From assembly GCA_015521185.1 (NCBI GenBank), contig WAOS01000097.1, positions 1 through 32,628 of the forward strand: a stretch of 32,628 bases of DNA, read 5' to 3'. Source of the stretch: Desulfurococcales archaeon. Lineage in GTDB: Archaea > Thermoproteota > Thermoprotei_A > Sulfolobales > Acidilobaceae. Positions 22,225-31,998 of this stretch are shown here, piece after piece. Below the pieces are notes generated by a model. It did not search any database. It was not told the origin of the DNA and saw nothing but the letters and a program-made list of their open reading frames with translations. The translations under genes were made by a program, and so were the position numbers. The first letter of the stretch is position 1. The number at the start of each line of letters is the position of its first letter.

Positions 22225-25110
22225 TTGACGAAGCATAGGGGGATCGACGAGTTCCTACGAGAGCTTGCTGACGAGGCAAAGAGTGGATCAGATGGGAGGA
22301 CCCGTAGGAGCAAGAAGAGGAGGCCGGGCAAGACGATACTAGATTTCTTGGCGGGAACAACCCGGGAGGAGCGCGGCGGGGAGAGGCCTAGAACTCAAGC
22401 TAAGAGGAGCGAGAGCAGGCCGGCCTCCAGCGGGCTCGAGACGCGATCTGAGAGCGTAGAGGGGACCCGGCCAGTTGCGGAGCCCGAGGAGCCCGTGACG
22501 CCTCGGGCGTCGAAGCGGGAGCCTAGGGTTCTGCCCAGACTCGTTAGTGCCAGTATAAGTCTTGAGACGGAGAAAACGTCGAGCTGGTATCTAGGGGAGA
22601 AAAACGATATTGTCGAGAGCGTGACGGGCTACCTGATGGACGTCAGATATGACGGCCAAGCCGGGAAGGCCGTGCTCTACATCTACGATCCTTCTAAGGG
22701 GAGGATAACTCGCTGGTACGATAGGAGCAAGCATAGGCCCTATTTCCTGCTCAAGGCAGAGCCAGGCCCGGAGCTAGCTAGAAAGTTCAGCCGAGCCGGT
22801 CTCGAGCAGTACATAGCAAGTATAGAGACTGTGACCAAGTTTCACCCGATAACTAGGAGGAATGTTAAGCTTGTGAGGCTAGTGACTACAGACCCGCTAG
22901 CTGTGAAGAAGCTCAGGGATGTTGCAAAGTCCAATGGTATACCGTATTATGAGGCCGACATAAGATACCACCACAACTACATATACGATAAGCACCTCAT
23001 ACCGGGCCTCATCATTAGGGCTGATAAGGATGCTGGAGTTACAGAGTATGAGGCTGACCCCGAGGCCGTCAAGCGCGTCTTAGAGGCTTTCTCGGATGAG
23101 CCTGAGGAGGTCCAACGGAGAGCTGTCAAATGGATTCCCATGTTCGAGCAGGAGCCTCCCAGCCCTAGAATACTAGCCGTAGACATAGAGGTATACACTC
23201 CTTTTGAGGGCGAGCTCCCCGACCCGGAGCAAGCGCCCTATCCAGTATTCAGCGTAGCACTAGTGTCGAGCACGGGGCGTAGAAGGGTTCTACTCCTCGA
23301 CTGGGAGGGAGCCCGCCCTGGCAACCTAGAGGATATTGACGGCGATATCGAGATATTTGACGACGAGGCAAGCCTCATACTAGAGGTTTTCAGAGAGATC
23401 GACAATCACGACATAATTGTGACGTTTAACGGCGACAGCTTCGACATCCCATACTTATACAACAGGCTGATAGTGCTTGGGTTCCCTCCTTGGCTAATTC
23501 CAGTAGAGTTCCATCAGACATCGGTTACATTCCGCAACCAGCTCCACATAGACCTGTACAAGTTCTTCGATATTAGAGCGCTACAGGTGTACGCCTTCGG
23601 GAACAAGTATAGAGAGAAGAATCTTGATACCATAGCCGAGGCGCTGCTCGGCAAGCGGAAGGTATCCCTAGAGAAGCCTATAAGCGAGCTAGACATTGCG
23701 ACACTCGCAAAGTACAACTTGACAGATGCCATGCTAACCATGGAGCTCCTAACTTTCGGGAACAATCTAGTCTGGAACCTAATGGTTCTGTTAATGCGAA
23801 TCAGCAAGTTGGGCTTGGAAGACGTTACGAGGAGCCAGGTGAGCGCGTGGATTAAGAGCCTACTCCACTGGGAGCACAGGAATAGGGGCTGGCTTATCCC
23901 TAGCAGGGAGGACATAGCGCGCATAGGGAATGTGGCCCGGAGCAGCGCTATAATCAAGGACAAGAAGTACAAGGGGGCGATAGTCCTCAAGCCACCTCAG
24001 GGAGTGTTCTTCAACATTGTAGTTCTCGACTTCGCTAGCCTATACCCGAGCGTCATAAAGAATTGGAACCTCAGCTATGAGACCGTGAACAATCCCGCGT
24101 GCCCGGGAGAGAAGAGGAAGGTCCCCGAGGTAGGGCACGAGGTCTGCATGGCCATCAAGGGCCTTACAAGCGAGATAGTTGGTCTGCTACGAGACTTCAG
24201 GGTCAAGATCTACAAGAGAAAGGCTAAGGACAAGAGCCTGCCCGAGACAGCTAGGTTATGGTTCAACACTGTGCAGGCAGCTATGAAGGTGTATATTAAC
24301 GCTAGCTACGGGGTCTTCGGGAACGAGACGTTCGCGTACTATAGCTTAGCGGTGGCGGAGAGCGTCACGGCGATAGGGAGGGCTGTCCTCAAGGACACTT
24401 TACAGCAGGCGTCTAGGCTCGGCCTCATGATACTCTACGGCGATACTGATAGCATCTTCGTATGGGACCCGCCTGAGGAGAAGCTGGAGGAGATTATGAG
24501 GTATGTGAGGGAGAAGCACAGCCTAGACCTAGAGGTCGACAAGGTCTTCCGGCTAGCACTCTTCAGCGGTCTAAAGAAGAACTATATCGGCGTCAGCCCG
24601 GAGGGAGATGTCGTTATCAAGGGCATGGTCGGTAAGAAGAGTAACACTCCCGAGTTCCTCAAGAAGGAGTTCACTGAGGCAACGCGGATCCTCGCAGGGG
24701 TGAAGGACCCTGAAGGCCTCCTTAGCGCTATCGAGGCCATACGCAATCACATCGAGGGGATACTCAAGAAGCTGAAGAATAGGGAGTACATGCTCGACGA
24801 GCTCGCCATAAAAGTTATGCTATCGAAGGACCCCAAGGAGTACACCAAGAACACCCCCCAGCACGTGAAAGCCGCGCTCCTACTCAGAAAGTACGGGCTA
24901 CGAGTGACCAAGGGCACGGTCGTGACGTTCGTCAAGACCAGGGACAAGCTAGGGGTCAGGCCCGTGAAGCTGGCAAGGCTCCCAGATGTGGACACGTCGA
25001 AGTACCAGGAGCTCGTGCGGACCGTATTCGAACAAATGCTCATGTCTCTAGGCCTAAGCTGGAACAGGCTGCTGGGCCAGAAGAACCTTTTATTCGCCGG
25101 GTTTAAATAG
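22225..25110 (+). CDS. polB1: Family B DNA polymerase, crenarchaeal PolB1 type
   Basis: DIEVYTPFEGELPD exo motif, LDFASLYPSVIKNWNLSYETV, YGDTDSIFV, KNTPQHVKAALLLR; no intein. Confidence 0.97.
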   Translation: MTKHRGIDEFLRELADEAKSGSDGRTRRSKKRRPGKTILDFLAGTTREERGGERPRTQAKRSESRPASSGLETRSESVEGTRPVAEPEEPVTPRASKREPRVLPRLVSASISLETEKTSSWYLGEKNDIVESVTGYLMDVRYDGQAGKAVLYIYDPSKGRITRWYDRSKHRPYFLLKAEPGPELARKFSRAGLEQYIASIETVTKFHPITRRNVKLVRLVTTDPLAVKKLRDVAKSNGIPYYEADIRYHHNYIYDKHLIPGLIIRADKDAGVTEYEADPEAVKRVLEAFSDEPEEVQRRAVKWIPMFEQEPPSPRILAVDIEVYTPFEGELPDPEQAPYPVFSVALVSSTGRRRVLLLDWEGARPGNLEDIDGDIEIFDDEASLILEVFREIDNHDIIVTFNGDSFDIPYLYNRLIVLGFPPWLIPVEFHQTSVTFRNQLHIDLYKFFDIRALQVYAFGNKYREKNLDTIAEALLGKRKVSLEKPISELDIATLAKYNLTDAMLTMELLTFGNNLVWNLMVLLMRISKLGLEDVTRSQVSAWIKSLLHWEHRNRGWLIPSREDIARIGNVARSSAIIKDKKYKGAIVLKPPQGVFFNIVVLDFASLYPSVIKNWNLSYETVNNPACPGEKRKVPEVGHEVCMAIKGLTSEIVGLLRDFRVKIYKRKAKDKSLPETARLWFNTVQAAMKVYINASYGVFGNETFAYYSLAVAESVTAIGRAVLKDTLQQASRLGLMILYGDTDSIFVWDPPEEKLEEIMRYVREKHSLDLEVDKVFRLALFSGLKKNYIGVSPEGDVVIKGMVGKKSNTPEFLKKEFTEATRILAGVKDPEGLLSAIEAIRNHIEGILKKLKNREYMLDELAIKVMLSKDPKEYTKNTPQHVKAALLLRKYGLRVTKGTVVTFVKTRDKLGVRPVKLARLPDVDTSKYQELVRTVFEQMLMSLGLSWNRLLGQKNLLFAGFK

Positions 25111-25120
25111 CTATGCACCT

Positions 25121-25200
25121 GGGGGGATGGCGAGCGACTTCGGATCAGAGGCCCTCCGCTGGCCGATGCTGAACCGTGTGAGGGCCGACCCCCAAGACAA
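25121..25200 (+). ncRNA. Possible structured small RNA, hairpin with ACA near 3' end
   Basis: TATA-like TTTAAATA (25102-25109) about 20 nt upstream; GGGGGG (25121-25126) can pair with CCCCC (25189-25193); GGCCCTC (25150-25156) pairs with GAGGGCC (25180-25186); ACA at 25197-25199, 3 nt after the outer stem. Confidence 0.35.
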
Positions 25201-25293
25201 TTGTGTTCTGCGATGCGAAGTGGGAGGTTAGCCTCTATAACGCTAGATAGTGTTGTCCGGGGAGAAGTCTAACCGTTAGGAGGGTCCGGGGCC

Positions 25294-25402
25294 TGGTGGG
25301 CCCGCGGGGATTTGAACCCCGGACCACGGGGTCCCGAGTCGGGCGCCGCCCCCTAACGGGCTCGGCGTACCCCGCATCCTAGCCAGGCTAGACGACGGGC
25401 CC
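25294..25402 (-). tRNA. tRNA-Pro(CGG) with about 31-nt noncanonical intron before the anticodon; CCA encoded
   Basis: Minus strand: GGGCCCG-TC-GTCTAGCCTGGCTAGGAT-G-CGGGG-intron-CTCGGGA-CCCCG-TGGTC-CGGGG-TTCAAAT-CCCCG-CGGGCCC-A-CCA. Confidence 0.85.
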
Positions 25403-25451
25403 GATCGGCCAGGCCCGCGGTCCCCAGGTCTGGGGGATAACTTGTCTGGAG

Positions 25452-25462
25452 GTTATATAAGG
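25452..25462. promoter_or_regulatory. Near-symmetrical TATA box between tRNA-Pro and the HTH gene
   Basis: GTTATATAAGG between divergent transcripts; A/T-rich island in GC-rich DNA. Confidence 0.5.
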
Positions 25463-25498
25463 TTTCTCGGCGACGCGTAGCCCTGGTGGAATCGACAC

Positions 25499-26245
25499 TT
25501 GTCGATCCCAGAGCGGGACTATGTGGTAGAGCTAATCGCGAAGAGGATAGCGGGAGACATAGTTATGAGTGAGAGCCCCGGCGATGCTCTACGAAAGTGG
25601 CGTGAGTACTTCGAGGTCAGCCAGCTACAGCTCGCTAAGGTTATGGGAGTTAGGAGCAGTGTTATCAGCGATTACGAGAAGAACAGGAGATCCCCGGGCT
25701 ACAGGTATATTCGGAAACTCGTGCTAGCGCTTATCAAGATAGATGTGGCTAGGGGGTCGCCGAAGCTCAGGGACCTCGCCAAGCTGATTGGTATACCTCC
25801 CGGAGTAGTAATAGATATGAGGGACTTCGAGAAGCCCGCGACCGCGGAGGACCTCATATCCGTTGTAAACGGAATACTCCTAACGCCGAGGCTCCCCCTA
25901 GACAGGAAAGTATACGGTTACACGATAATCGATAGCATTAGGGCAATAGCAACACTGAAGGGAACCGAGTTCTACTTCCTCCTAGGAGGCACTCCCGAGA
26001 GAGCGGTGATATTTACGGGCGTGAGAGCGGGGAGGAGCCCCCTAGTGGCGGTCCGCGTCTCGCCGGTTAAGCCCAGCGTCATAGTCTTGCACGGCCCGAG
26101 GAGGTATGTGGATCCCCTGGCGATTAGACTGGCGGAGATAGAAGGTATACCGCTAATCTTGAGCGCGCTCCCGGATGTTGACTCCCTAGTGAGGAGGCTG
26201 AGAGCGGCGACCACCATATCAGCGGGCCCGGTCGGACCGGTCTAG
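25499..26245 (+). CDS. Archaeal XRE/Cro-type HTH transcriptional regulator
   Basis: HTH SQLQLAKVMGVRSSVISDYEKNRRSPGYRYIRKLVLAL near the N-terminus. Confidence 0.9.
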   Translation: MSIPERDYVVELIAKRIAGDIVMSESPGDALRKWREYFEVSQLQLAKVMGVRSSVISDYEKNRRSPGYRYIRKLVLALIKIDVARGSPKLRDLAKLIGIPPGVVIDMRDFEKPATAEDLISVVNGILLTPRLPLDRKVYGYTIIDSIRAIATLKGTEFYFLLGGTPERAVIFTGVRAGRSPLVAVRVSPVKPSVIVLHGPRRYVDPLAIRLAEIEGIPLILSALPDVDSLVRRLRAATTISAGPVGPV

Positions 26246-26601
26246 CCCTTCTTCTCCTGTAACCTCAGTATTGCCTCAGCTATGTCGCCCCCAGTCTCCT
26301 CCAGGGCCTTCCTAGCCTCCTCGGGGCTAACGCCGGCCTGCTCTGCCACGAGGAGAACGTCCTCCTCGCTTATCTCCGGGGTCTCCTCCTTACTGGGCTC
26401 CTCGATGCGGGGCTCGCCAACAATATAGATCATTGGGGGCTGCCCTTTCTGCCTCATGAGGAAGCTTCCCACGGGCTCCTCAATAACCATTATTCTGCCG
26501 TCGTCAAGCTCTATAGTTACCCGGACCGCCCTCAGCTCCTCCATGCGTATGCCGAGCTGGCGCATGACTCTCCTCATATCTCTCGGGTTAAAGCCAAACA
26601 T
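26242..26601 (-). CDS. nac: Nascent polypeptide-associated complex protein (NAC alpha, with UBA domain)
   Basis: MFGFNPRDMRRVMRQLGI start and C-terminal EDVLLVAEQAGVSPEEARKALEETGGDIAEAILRLQ UBA domain. Confidence 0.95.
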   Translation of the reverse strand: MFGFNPRDMRRVMRQLGIRMEELRAVRVTIELDDGRIMVIEEPVGSFLMRQKGQPPMIYIVGEPRIEEPSKEETPEISEEDVLLVAEQAGVSPEEARKALEETGGDIAEAILRLQEKKG

Positions 26602-26736
26602 ATCCCAGCACCCCGCCCAGCCACTCCCGGGCCAAGGAGGGGTGCATGGCCAGCACTATATAAGCCCCCGATCCCACTCCCCAGGGAGGGTACGACACAA
26701 GCTCTAACGAGAGAGTGCCTGCAATCGCTGACAGCA

Positions 26737-28017
26737 GTGGTGATCGGGTTGAGCAGTGTAAGGATTAAGGTGCTTGGCAGCGGCCGAGAGGTTGGGAGGG
26801 CCGCTATAGGGATAGAGAGGAAGGGGAGGATACTCCTGCTCGACTACGGAGTTAACTTTGACGAGGAGGATCACCCGATCTTCCCAGGGCATGTGAGGCC
26901 GAGGGACCTAGACGGAGTAATCCTCACCCACAGCCACCTAGACCACATAGGCGCAGCCCCATACCTCTTCGTGAGCATGATCCCGAACCTCTACGCAACA
27001 CCGGTAACCCTAGACGTGTCCAGGCTCCTACTACTCGATATGATAAAGCTCAACGGACCGTATCTCCCCTACGACGACGTAACAGTCGAGGACATGCTGA
27101 AGAATGCCAAGACAGTTACATACGGAGAGACCGTTGAAGCGGGAGAGTTCGAGTTCGAGCTCGTGTACAACGGCCATATACCCGGGAGCGCCTCGGTCCT
27201 GGTCTCCGTGGACGGGCACAGAATACTCTACACTAGCGACATGAACACTGTCGAGACCAAGCTGATGGAGCCCGCCAGGATAGAGGGCGTGAAAGCCGAT
27301 ACAGTAATAGTCGAGAGCACCTACGGCGCTAGTAATCACCCGCCTAGGAGGGAAGCCGAGGAGGAGTTCTACCAGGCCGTGGAAGAGGTTGTTAGGAAAG
27401 GAGGAACCGTCCTAGTCCCCGCTTTCAGCGTGTCAAGGGGACAGGAGATGGCGTGCATCCTCGCGGAGAGGGATTTCGAGTATCCCGTGTGGATAGACGG
27501 GATGATAAGGCAGATATTCGAAATATACTTGGAGCACGGCGAGTACCTCCGCGATCCCATACTGCTAGACAAAGCTAAGAAGATGTTCAGAATGGTGAAG
27601 TCCTGGCAGGATAGGCGTAGAGCATTCAAGAAGCCAGGCGTAATCATTGCTAGCGCAGGCATGCTCAAGGGGGGACCAAGCCTGTTCTACCTCAAGAAGA
27701 TGCATCAGAACCCTGCAAACGCGATCTTTATGGTAAGTTATCAAGCCCCGGGTACGCCTGGGAGGAGAATACTCGAGGAGGGGGTCTTCGGCGAAGAGTC
27801 CGTACCTGTAAAGGCCAGGGTTCAGTGGTTCGACTTCAGCAGTCACACCGATCAGAGGGGTATACTGAGGACTCTGAAAGGAGTGAGAGGCCTGGAGAGG
27901 GTCGTGCTCGTCCACGGAGACCCGCAGGTCCAGGAGAAGCTTAGGGATAAGATTATAGAGGAAATCGGTGTTGAGGTGCTTATTCCGGATAACGGGGACG
28001 TCATAGAGCTAGACTAG
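26737..28017 (+). CDS. Beta-CASP metallo-beta-lactamase ribonuclease, archaeal CPSF2-like
   Basis: [37 protein letters not shown] and FSSHTDQRG motifs; no N-terminal KH domains. Confidence 0.93.
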   Translation: MVIGLSSVRIKVLGSGREVGRAAIGIERKGRILLLDYGVNFDEEDHPIFPGHVRPRDLDGVILTHSHLDHIGAAPYLFVSMIPNLYATPVTLDVSRLLLLDMIKLNGPYLPYDDVTVEDMLKNAKTVTYGETVEAGEFEFELVYNGHIPGSASVLVSVDGHRILYTSDMNTVETKLMEPARIEGVKADTVIVESTYGASNHPPRREAEEEFYQAVEEVVRKGGTVLVPAFSVSRGQEMACILAERDFEYPVWIDGMIRQIFEIYLEHGEYLRDPILLDKAKKMFRMVKSWQDRRRAFKKPGVIIASAGMLKGGPSLFYLKKMHQNPANAIFMVSYQAPGTPGRRILEEGVFGEESVPVKARVQWFDFSSHTDQRGILRTLKGVRGLERVVLVHGDPQVQEKLRDKIIEEIGVEVLIPDNGDVIELD

Positions 28018-29741
28018 CACTTTAGCATGGGCATCCATATGCCCTTCTCGCACGCCACCTCCCTAGCCCTCTTATAGCCCGCGTCAGCGTGCCTAACGAC
28101 CCCCATGCCCGGGTCCGCCGTTAGCACTAGCTCGGCCCTCTTCTCGCTCTCCTCAGAACCGTCGAGGACAAGCCCTATGCCCGCGTGTATACTGTAGCCT
28201 ATGCCTACTCCCCCGCCGTGGTGGAAGCACACCCAAGTAGCGCCTGCCGCAGTGTTTAGGAGTGCGTTGAGTATTGGCCAGTCTCCTATGGCATCACTAC
28301 CATCTATCATGCCCTCGGTCTCCCTGTAGGGGCTAGCAACGCTGCCCGCGTCGAGGTGGTCGCGGCCTATCCACATCGGGCCTATCTCTCCCAGGCGTAT
28401 CAGGCTGTTCATCAGCTTACCGAACCGGGCCCTCTCGCCATAGCCGAGCCAGACGACCCTAGCCGGTAGGCCCTGGAATTTGACGTGTTTCCTAGCCTTC
28501 TCCACCCAGCGGACGAGCCTCGGGTTGTCCTTGAACGTTGCTATGAGCTCGTCGTCTAGCCTGTAGATATCCTTCTCCCTGCCCAGGAGGCTCGTGTACC
28601 TGAACGGTCCGCGGCCCTCCTCGAACATCGGCCTGATGTAGGCTTGTACGAAGCCTGGGAAGGCGAAGGCCTTCGTGTACCCTGCCTCATAGGCCATCTT
28701 CCTAATGTTGTTACCGTACTCGAAGACCACGCTCCCCCTCTCGAGGAAGCCGACCATGGCGGCGACATGCCTCTTCATGCTCTCGAGAGCCAGCTCCTTA
28801 TACTTCTCCGGGTTCTCCCTACGAAGCCTCTCAGCCTCCTCGAGGCTGAGGCCGGCGGGCACGTAGCTCAGTGGATCGTGCGCTGGGGTCTGATCCGTGA
28901 CTATGTCTGGCACGATACCCATCTCGAGTATGCGCGGGAATATCTCCGCTGCGTTGCCGAGCAAGCCTATGCTTAGGGGCTCTCTCCGCTCCTTCGCGCG
29001 GAGAGCCATGTCGAGCGCCTTATCGAGGCTATCGGTCCACGTGTCGAGATAGCCATGGCGTATCCTGCGCTCTATCATCCGCTTGTCCACTTCGACTACT
29101 ATAGCGACTCCTCCATTCATAGTTACTGCTAGAGGCTGGGCCCCTCCCATCTCGCCGAGGCCAGCGGTGAGAACGAGCCTTCCCTCGAGCGTGCCGTCGG
29201 GGAAGTGCTTTTGCGCGGCAAAGGCGAGCGTCTCGTAGGTTCCCTGCAAGATTCCCTGTGTCCCGATATATGCCCAGCAGCCCGCGGTCATCTGACCGTA
29301 CATTGTGAGGCCCTTCTTCTCCAGCTCCCAGAATATCTCCCAGTCAGCCCACTTCGGCACTAGCATAGCATTGCTTATGACGACCCTGGGAGCCATCCTG
29401 TGGGTCCTGAAGACAGCCACAGGCTTACCGCTCTGGACAACGAGCGTCTGGTCCTCCTTCATAGTCATGAGCGTATCAACTATTGCCTCGAAGGACTCCC
29501 AGTTCCTAGCGGCTTTCCCCGTTCCCCCATACACGATCAGGTTCTCCGGGTCCTTTGCAACCTCCGGGTCTAGCACGTGAAAGAGCATACGCAGAACTCC
29601 TTCTAGCTGCCAGCTACCGGAGGATACGTGGATCTCCTCTCCCCGAATGTGGCGGACGCGCAGCCTCCTAGTAGGATCGTAGTAGCCCTTCTCAATAAGT
29701 CTCCAGATAGGTCTCTCCCTATATGATCCGAGGTCTACCAA
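28014..29741 (-). CDS. hutU: Urocanate hydratase
   Basis: 575 aa; [68 protein letters not shown]. Confidence 0.97.
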   Translation of the reverse strand: MVDLGSYRERPIWRLIEKGYYDPTRRLRVRHIRGEEIHVSSGSWQLEGVLRMLFHVLDPEVAKDPENLIVYGGTGKAARNWESFEAIVDTLMTMKEDQTLVVQSGKPVAVFRTHRMAPRVVISNAMLVPKWADWEIFWELEKKGLTMYGQMTAGCWAYIGTQGILQGTYETLAFAAQKHFPDGTLEGRLVLTAGLGEMGGAQPLAVTMNGGVAIVVEVDKRMIERRIRHGYLDTWTDSLDKALDMALRAKERREPLSIGLLGNAAEIFPRILEMGIVPDIVTDQTPAHDPLSYVPAGLSLEEAERLRRENPEKYKELALESMKRHVAAMVGFLERGSVVFEYGNNIRKMAYEAGYTKAFAFPGFVQAYIRPMFEEGRGPFRYTSLLGREKDIYRLDDELIATFKDNPRLVRWVEKARKHVKFQGLPARVVWLGYGERARFGKLMNSLIRLGEIGPMWIGRDHLDAGSVASPYRETEGMIDGSDAIGDWPILNALLNTAAGATWVCFHHGGGVGIGYSIHAGIGLVLDGSEESEKRAELVLTADPGMGVVRHADAGYKRAREVACEKGIWMPMLKC

Positions 29742-29764
29742 GGAGCACCACCTAGGGGTGTGTT

Positions 29765-29774
29765 CTCACGTGAG
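29765..29774. repeat. 10-bp palindrome CTCACGTGAG between divergent hutU and hutG
   Basis: Perfect palindrome read from the sequence. Confidence 0.75.
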
Positions 29775-29845
29775 GATACTAGAGTAAATGGGAATAAAAC
29801 GGTGAGCCCCCGCCCCGATGGGGATCCCGGGGGTGTGCCCCTGGA

Positions 29846-30772
29846 TTGGTTAGGGAGCTGTTCAGACCCTTGGGCTCGAGGCTTCTCCGAGACGCGAGGG
29901 ATACGCGCATCGGAGACCTCGGCGAGTGCCCTTGGAGCGCGATCGCGGGGGTCCCCTGGGACTGGAACACAGGTGGCGACCCGGGGGCCAGGCATGCGCC
30001 GCGCCAGATCATAGAAAGGCTCCTCTCCCTGCCGGACCACCGGCCGGGGCTCGACGGTATCGGTTGCAAACCGAGGATTCTAGGGGATATAGCCGTCTCG
30101 GGCGGGGACTGGGCTACTACAAGGGAGAGGCTGCGCAGGGCTGCCTCGAGAGTGTTCGATGAATACACGTTCTCCCTGTTCGTGGGCGGGGACCACAGCA
30201 TAACGGGGCCTATACTTGAGGCCCTCCTAGAGAAGGGGAGCGTAGGCCTCCTCATGCTGGACGCGCACTACGATCTCAGGAGTGTGGAGGAGGGGGTCAC
30301 AAGCGGCTCGTGGCTTTGGGATACTGCTATGATTGCTAGGAAGCGGCTCGACGCGAGGCTCGAAGCTGCTATCATCGGCGTCGCAGACTTCGCTAACCCC
30401 GCATATCTCGAGGAGAGAGCCCGCAGGCTCGGTTTCCGAGTGGTGCCCGCTAGGGGCGTCAGCCGGTCCGGGATCGAGGCGGCTCTGGAAGCTGTAGACT
30501 GGCTCGCGTCCCAGGCTGTCGAGCGTTACTATGTGACTATTGACATGGACCACGTAGCGGAGGCGTACGCGCCCGGGGTAAACAGCCCTAGTCCCCTAGG
30601 CCTGCATCCCTCCGCGTCTCTCGAGATAGTCGAGTATGCTATGGAGAAGCTGAGGCCTATCGGTGCCGATATAGTCGAGGTCGTCCCCATTAAGGACGTG
30701 CGGGGCCGCACGGTCCGGCTAGCCTCCATGATAGGGGCAACACTACTATGGGGTGCGAAGAGGTGGCGGTGA
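29846..30772 (+). CDS. hutG: Arginase/agmatinase-family ureohydrolase, probable formimidoylglutamase
   Basis: GGDHSITGP, MLDAHYDLRS and TIDMDHVAEAYAPGVNSPSPLGL metal-binding motifs; function inferred from position between hutU and hutI. Confidence 0.85.
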   Translation: MVRELFRPLGSRLLRDARDTRIGDLGECPWSAIAGVPWDWNTGGDPGARHAPRQIIERLLSLPDHRPGLDGIGCKPRILGDIAVSGGDWATTRERLRRAASRVFDEYTFSLFVGGDHSITGPILEALLEKGSVGLLMLDAHYDLRSVEEGVTSGSWLWDTAMIARKRLDARLEAAIIGVADFANPAYLEERARRLGFRVVPARGVSRSGIEAALEAVDWLASQAVERYYVTIDMDHVAEAYAPGVNSPSPLGLHPSASLEIVEYAMEKLRPIGADIVEVVPIKDVRGRTVRLASMIGATLLWGAKRWR

Positions 30773-31974
30773 AGGCGGACGTCCTACTCCGAGGGGCCTC
30801 CTACGTTGTGACAATGGCTAACGGGCCCTATAGGAGAGTCACAGAGGATAACGCGGGCATAATTGAGAGAGGCGCCATAGCTTGGAGGGAGGGCCGCATA
30901 GTCTGGGTTGGCCCGGAGCCCGACTCTCACGTTGTTCGGGCGAGGGAGGAGGTTAACGTTGGGGGCCGCCTGGTAACGCCTGGCTTCGTCGACTCCCACA
31001 CGCACCTAGTTTTCGCTGGGGAGAGGTTCTGGGAGCTGTGGATGAAGCTCGAGGGCAAGAGCTACCTCGAGATCCTGGAGGCGGGAGGAGGAATATACTA
31101 CACGGTCCGGAAGACGCGGGAGGCCAGCGTGGAAGAGCTGGCGGAGGCGGCCGTCAACAGGCTCTACACCATGAGGAGGTACGGGGCGGGCCTCGTGGAG
31201 GCGAAGACGGGTTACGGACTCCTCCCGGAGCACGAGGAGAAGATACTTCTCGCCGCTAGGATGGCGGAGAAGAGGGTTAGAGGAGTGGAGCTCGTACATA
31301 CTGTCTTAGCGCACGTGGTGCCCGAGGAGTATGCTGGCCGCAGGGAAGAGTACATAGAGCTATTCAGCAACGAAATAATACCTATGGCCGCCCGCCTCGG
31401 CGCCAGGTTCGTGGATGTCTTCTGCGATAAGGGAGCGTTCACCGTGGAGGAGACGAGGCGTATAATAGAGGCAGGCCTCCGCAACGGCCTCAAGCCCAGG
31501 CTTCATAGCGACGAGCTAGCGAATATAGGATGCCATAAGCTGGCCTTCGAGTATGAGATATACAGTCTCGACCACCTCGAGCACCTGCCCCCCGCTGCGG
31601 CCCGAGAGCTCGGCCGCACGAGAACGGTTGCTACCCTCCTGCCCACAAGCATGCTCAGCGTGTTCTCGGAGAAGAAGCCGCCGGTCGACGATCTGAGGAG
31701 GGGCGGAGCGATTATAGGGGTCGCGACGGACTTCAACCCTAACAATATGACCCCGAGCATGAAGCACGCCTTCGAGCTAGCAGTGTACCTATACAAGCTC
31801 ACCCCTCTCGAGGCCCTCGCTGCCACCACGGTCAACGCAGCGTATAGCCTCGACGCTAGGGGCTACGGGACCATAAGCGAGGGGGCTCCGGCGAGGCTCG
31901 TGGTTTGGGACTTCAGCCACTATAAGAGGCTGGCGTACGAGTGGGGCGTGGATAACATATACGCTGTATACTAG
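30748..31974 (+). CDS. hutI: Imidazolonepropionase
   Basis: VTPGFVDSHTHLVFAGERFWE, EAKTGYGL, LHSDELANIGCHKLAFEYEIYSLDHLEH, ATDFNPNN. Confidence 0.96.
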   Translation: MGCEEVAVKADVLLRGASYVVTMANGPYRRVTEDNAGIIERGAIAWREGRIVWVGPEPDSHVVRAREEVNVGGRLVTPGFVDSHTHLVFAGERFWELWMKLEGKSYLEILEAGGGIYYTVRKTREASVEELAEAAVNRLYTMRRYGAGLVEAKTGYGLLPEHEEKILLAARMAEKRVRGVELVHTVLAHVVPEEYAGRREEYIELFSNEIIPMAARLGARFVDVFCDKGAFTVEETRRIIEAGLRNGLKPRLHSDELANIGCHKLAFEYEIYSLDHLEHLPPAAARELGRTRTVATLLPTSMLSVFSEKKPPVDDLRRGGAIIGVATDFNPNNMTPSMKHAFELAVYLYKLTPLEALAATTVNAAYSLDARGYGTISEGAPARLVVWDFSHYKRLAYEWGVDNIYAVY

Positions 31975-31998
31975 CACCCCAGGCTGGTGCGCGGCTAC

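Noticed and set aside
22225-25110. Intein in PolB1 or reverse gyrase
   Set aside because: Both have lengths and motif spacing consistent with no insertion, and no Hedgehog/intein motifs appear.
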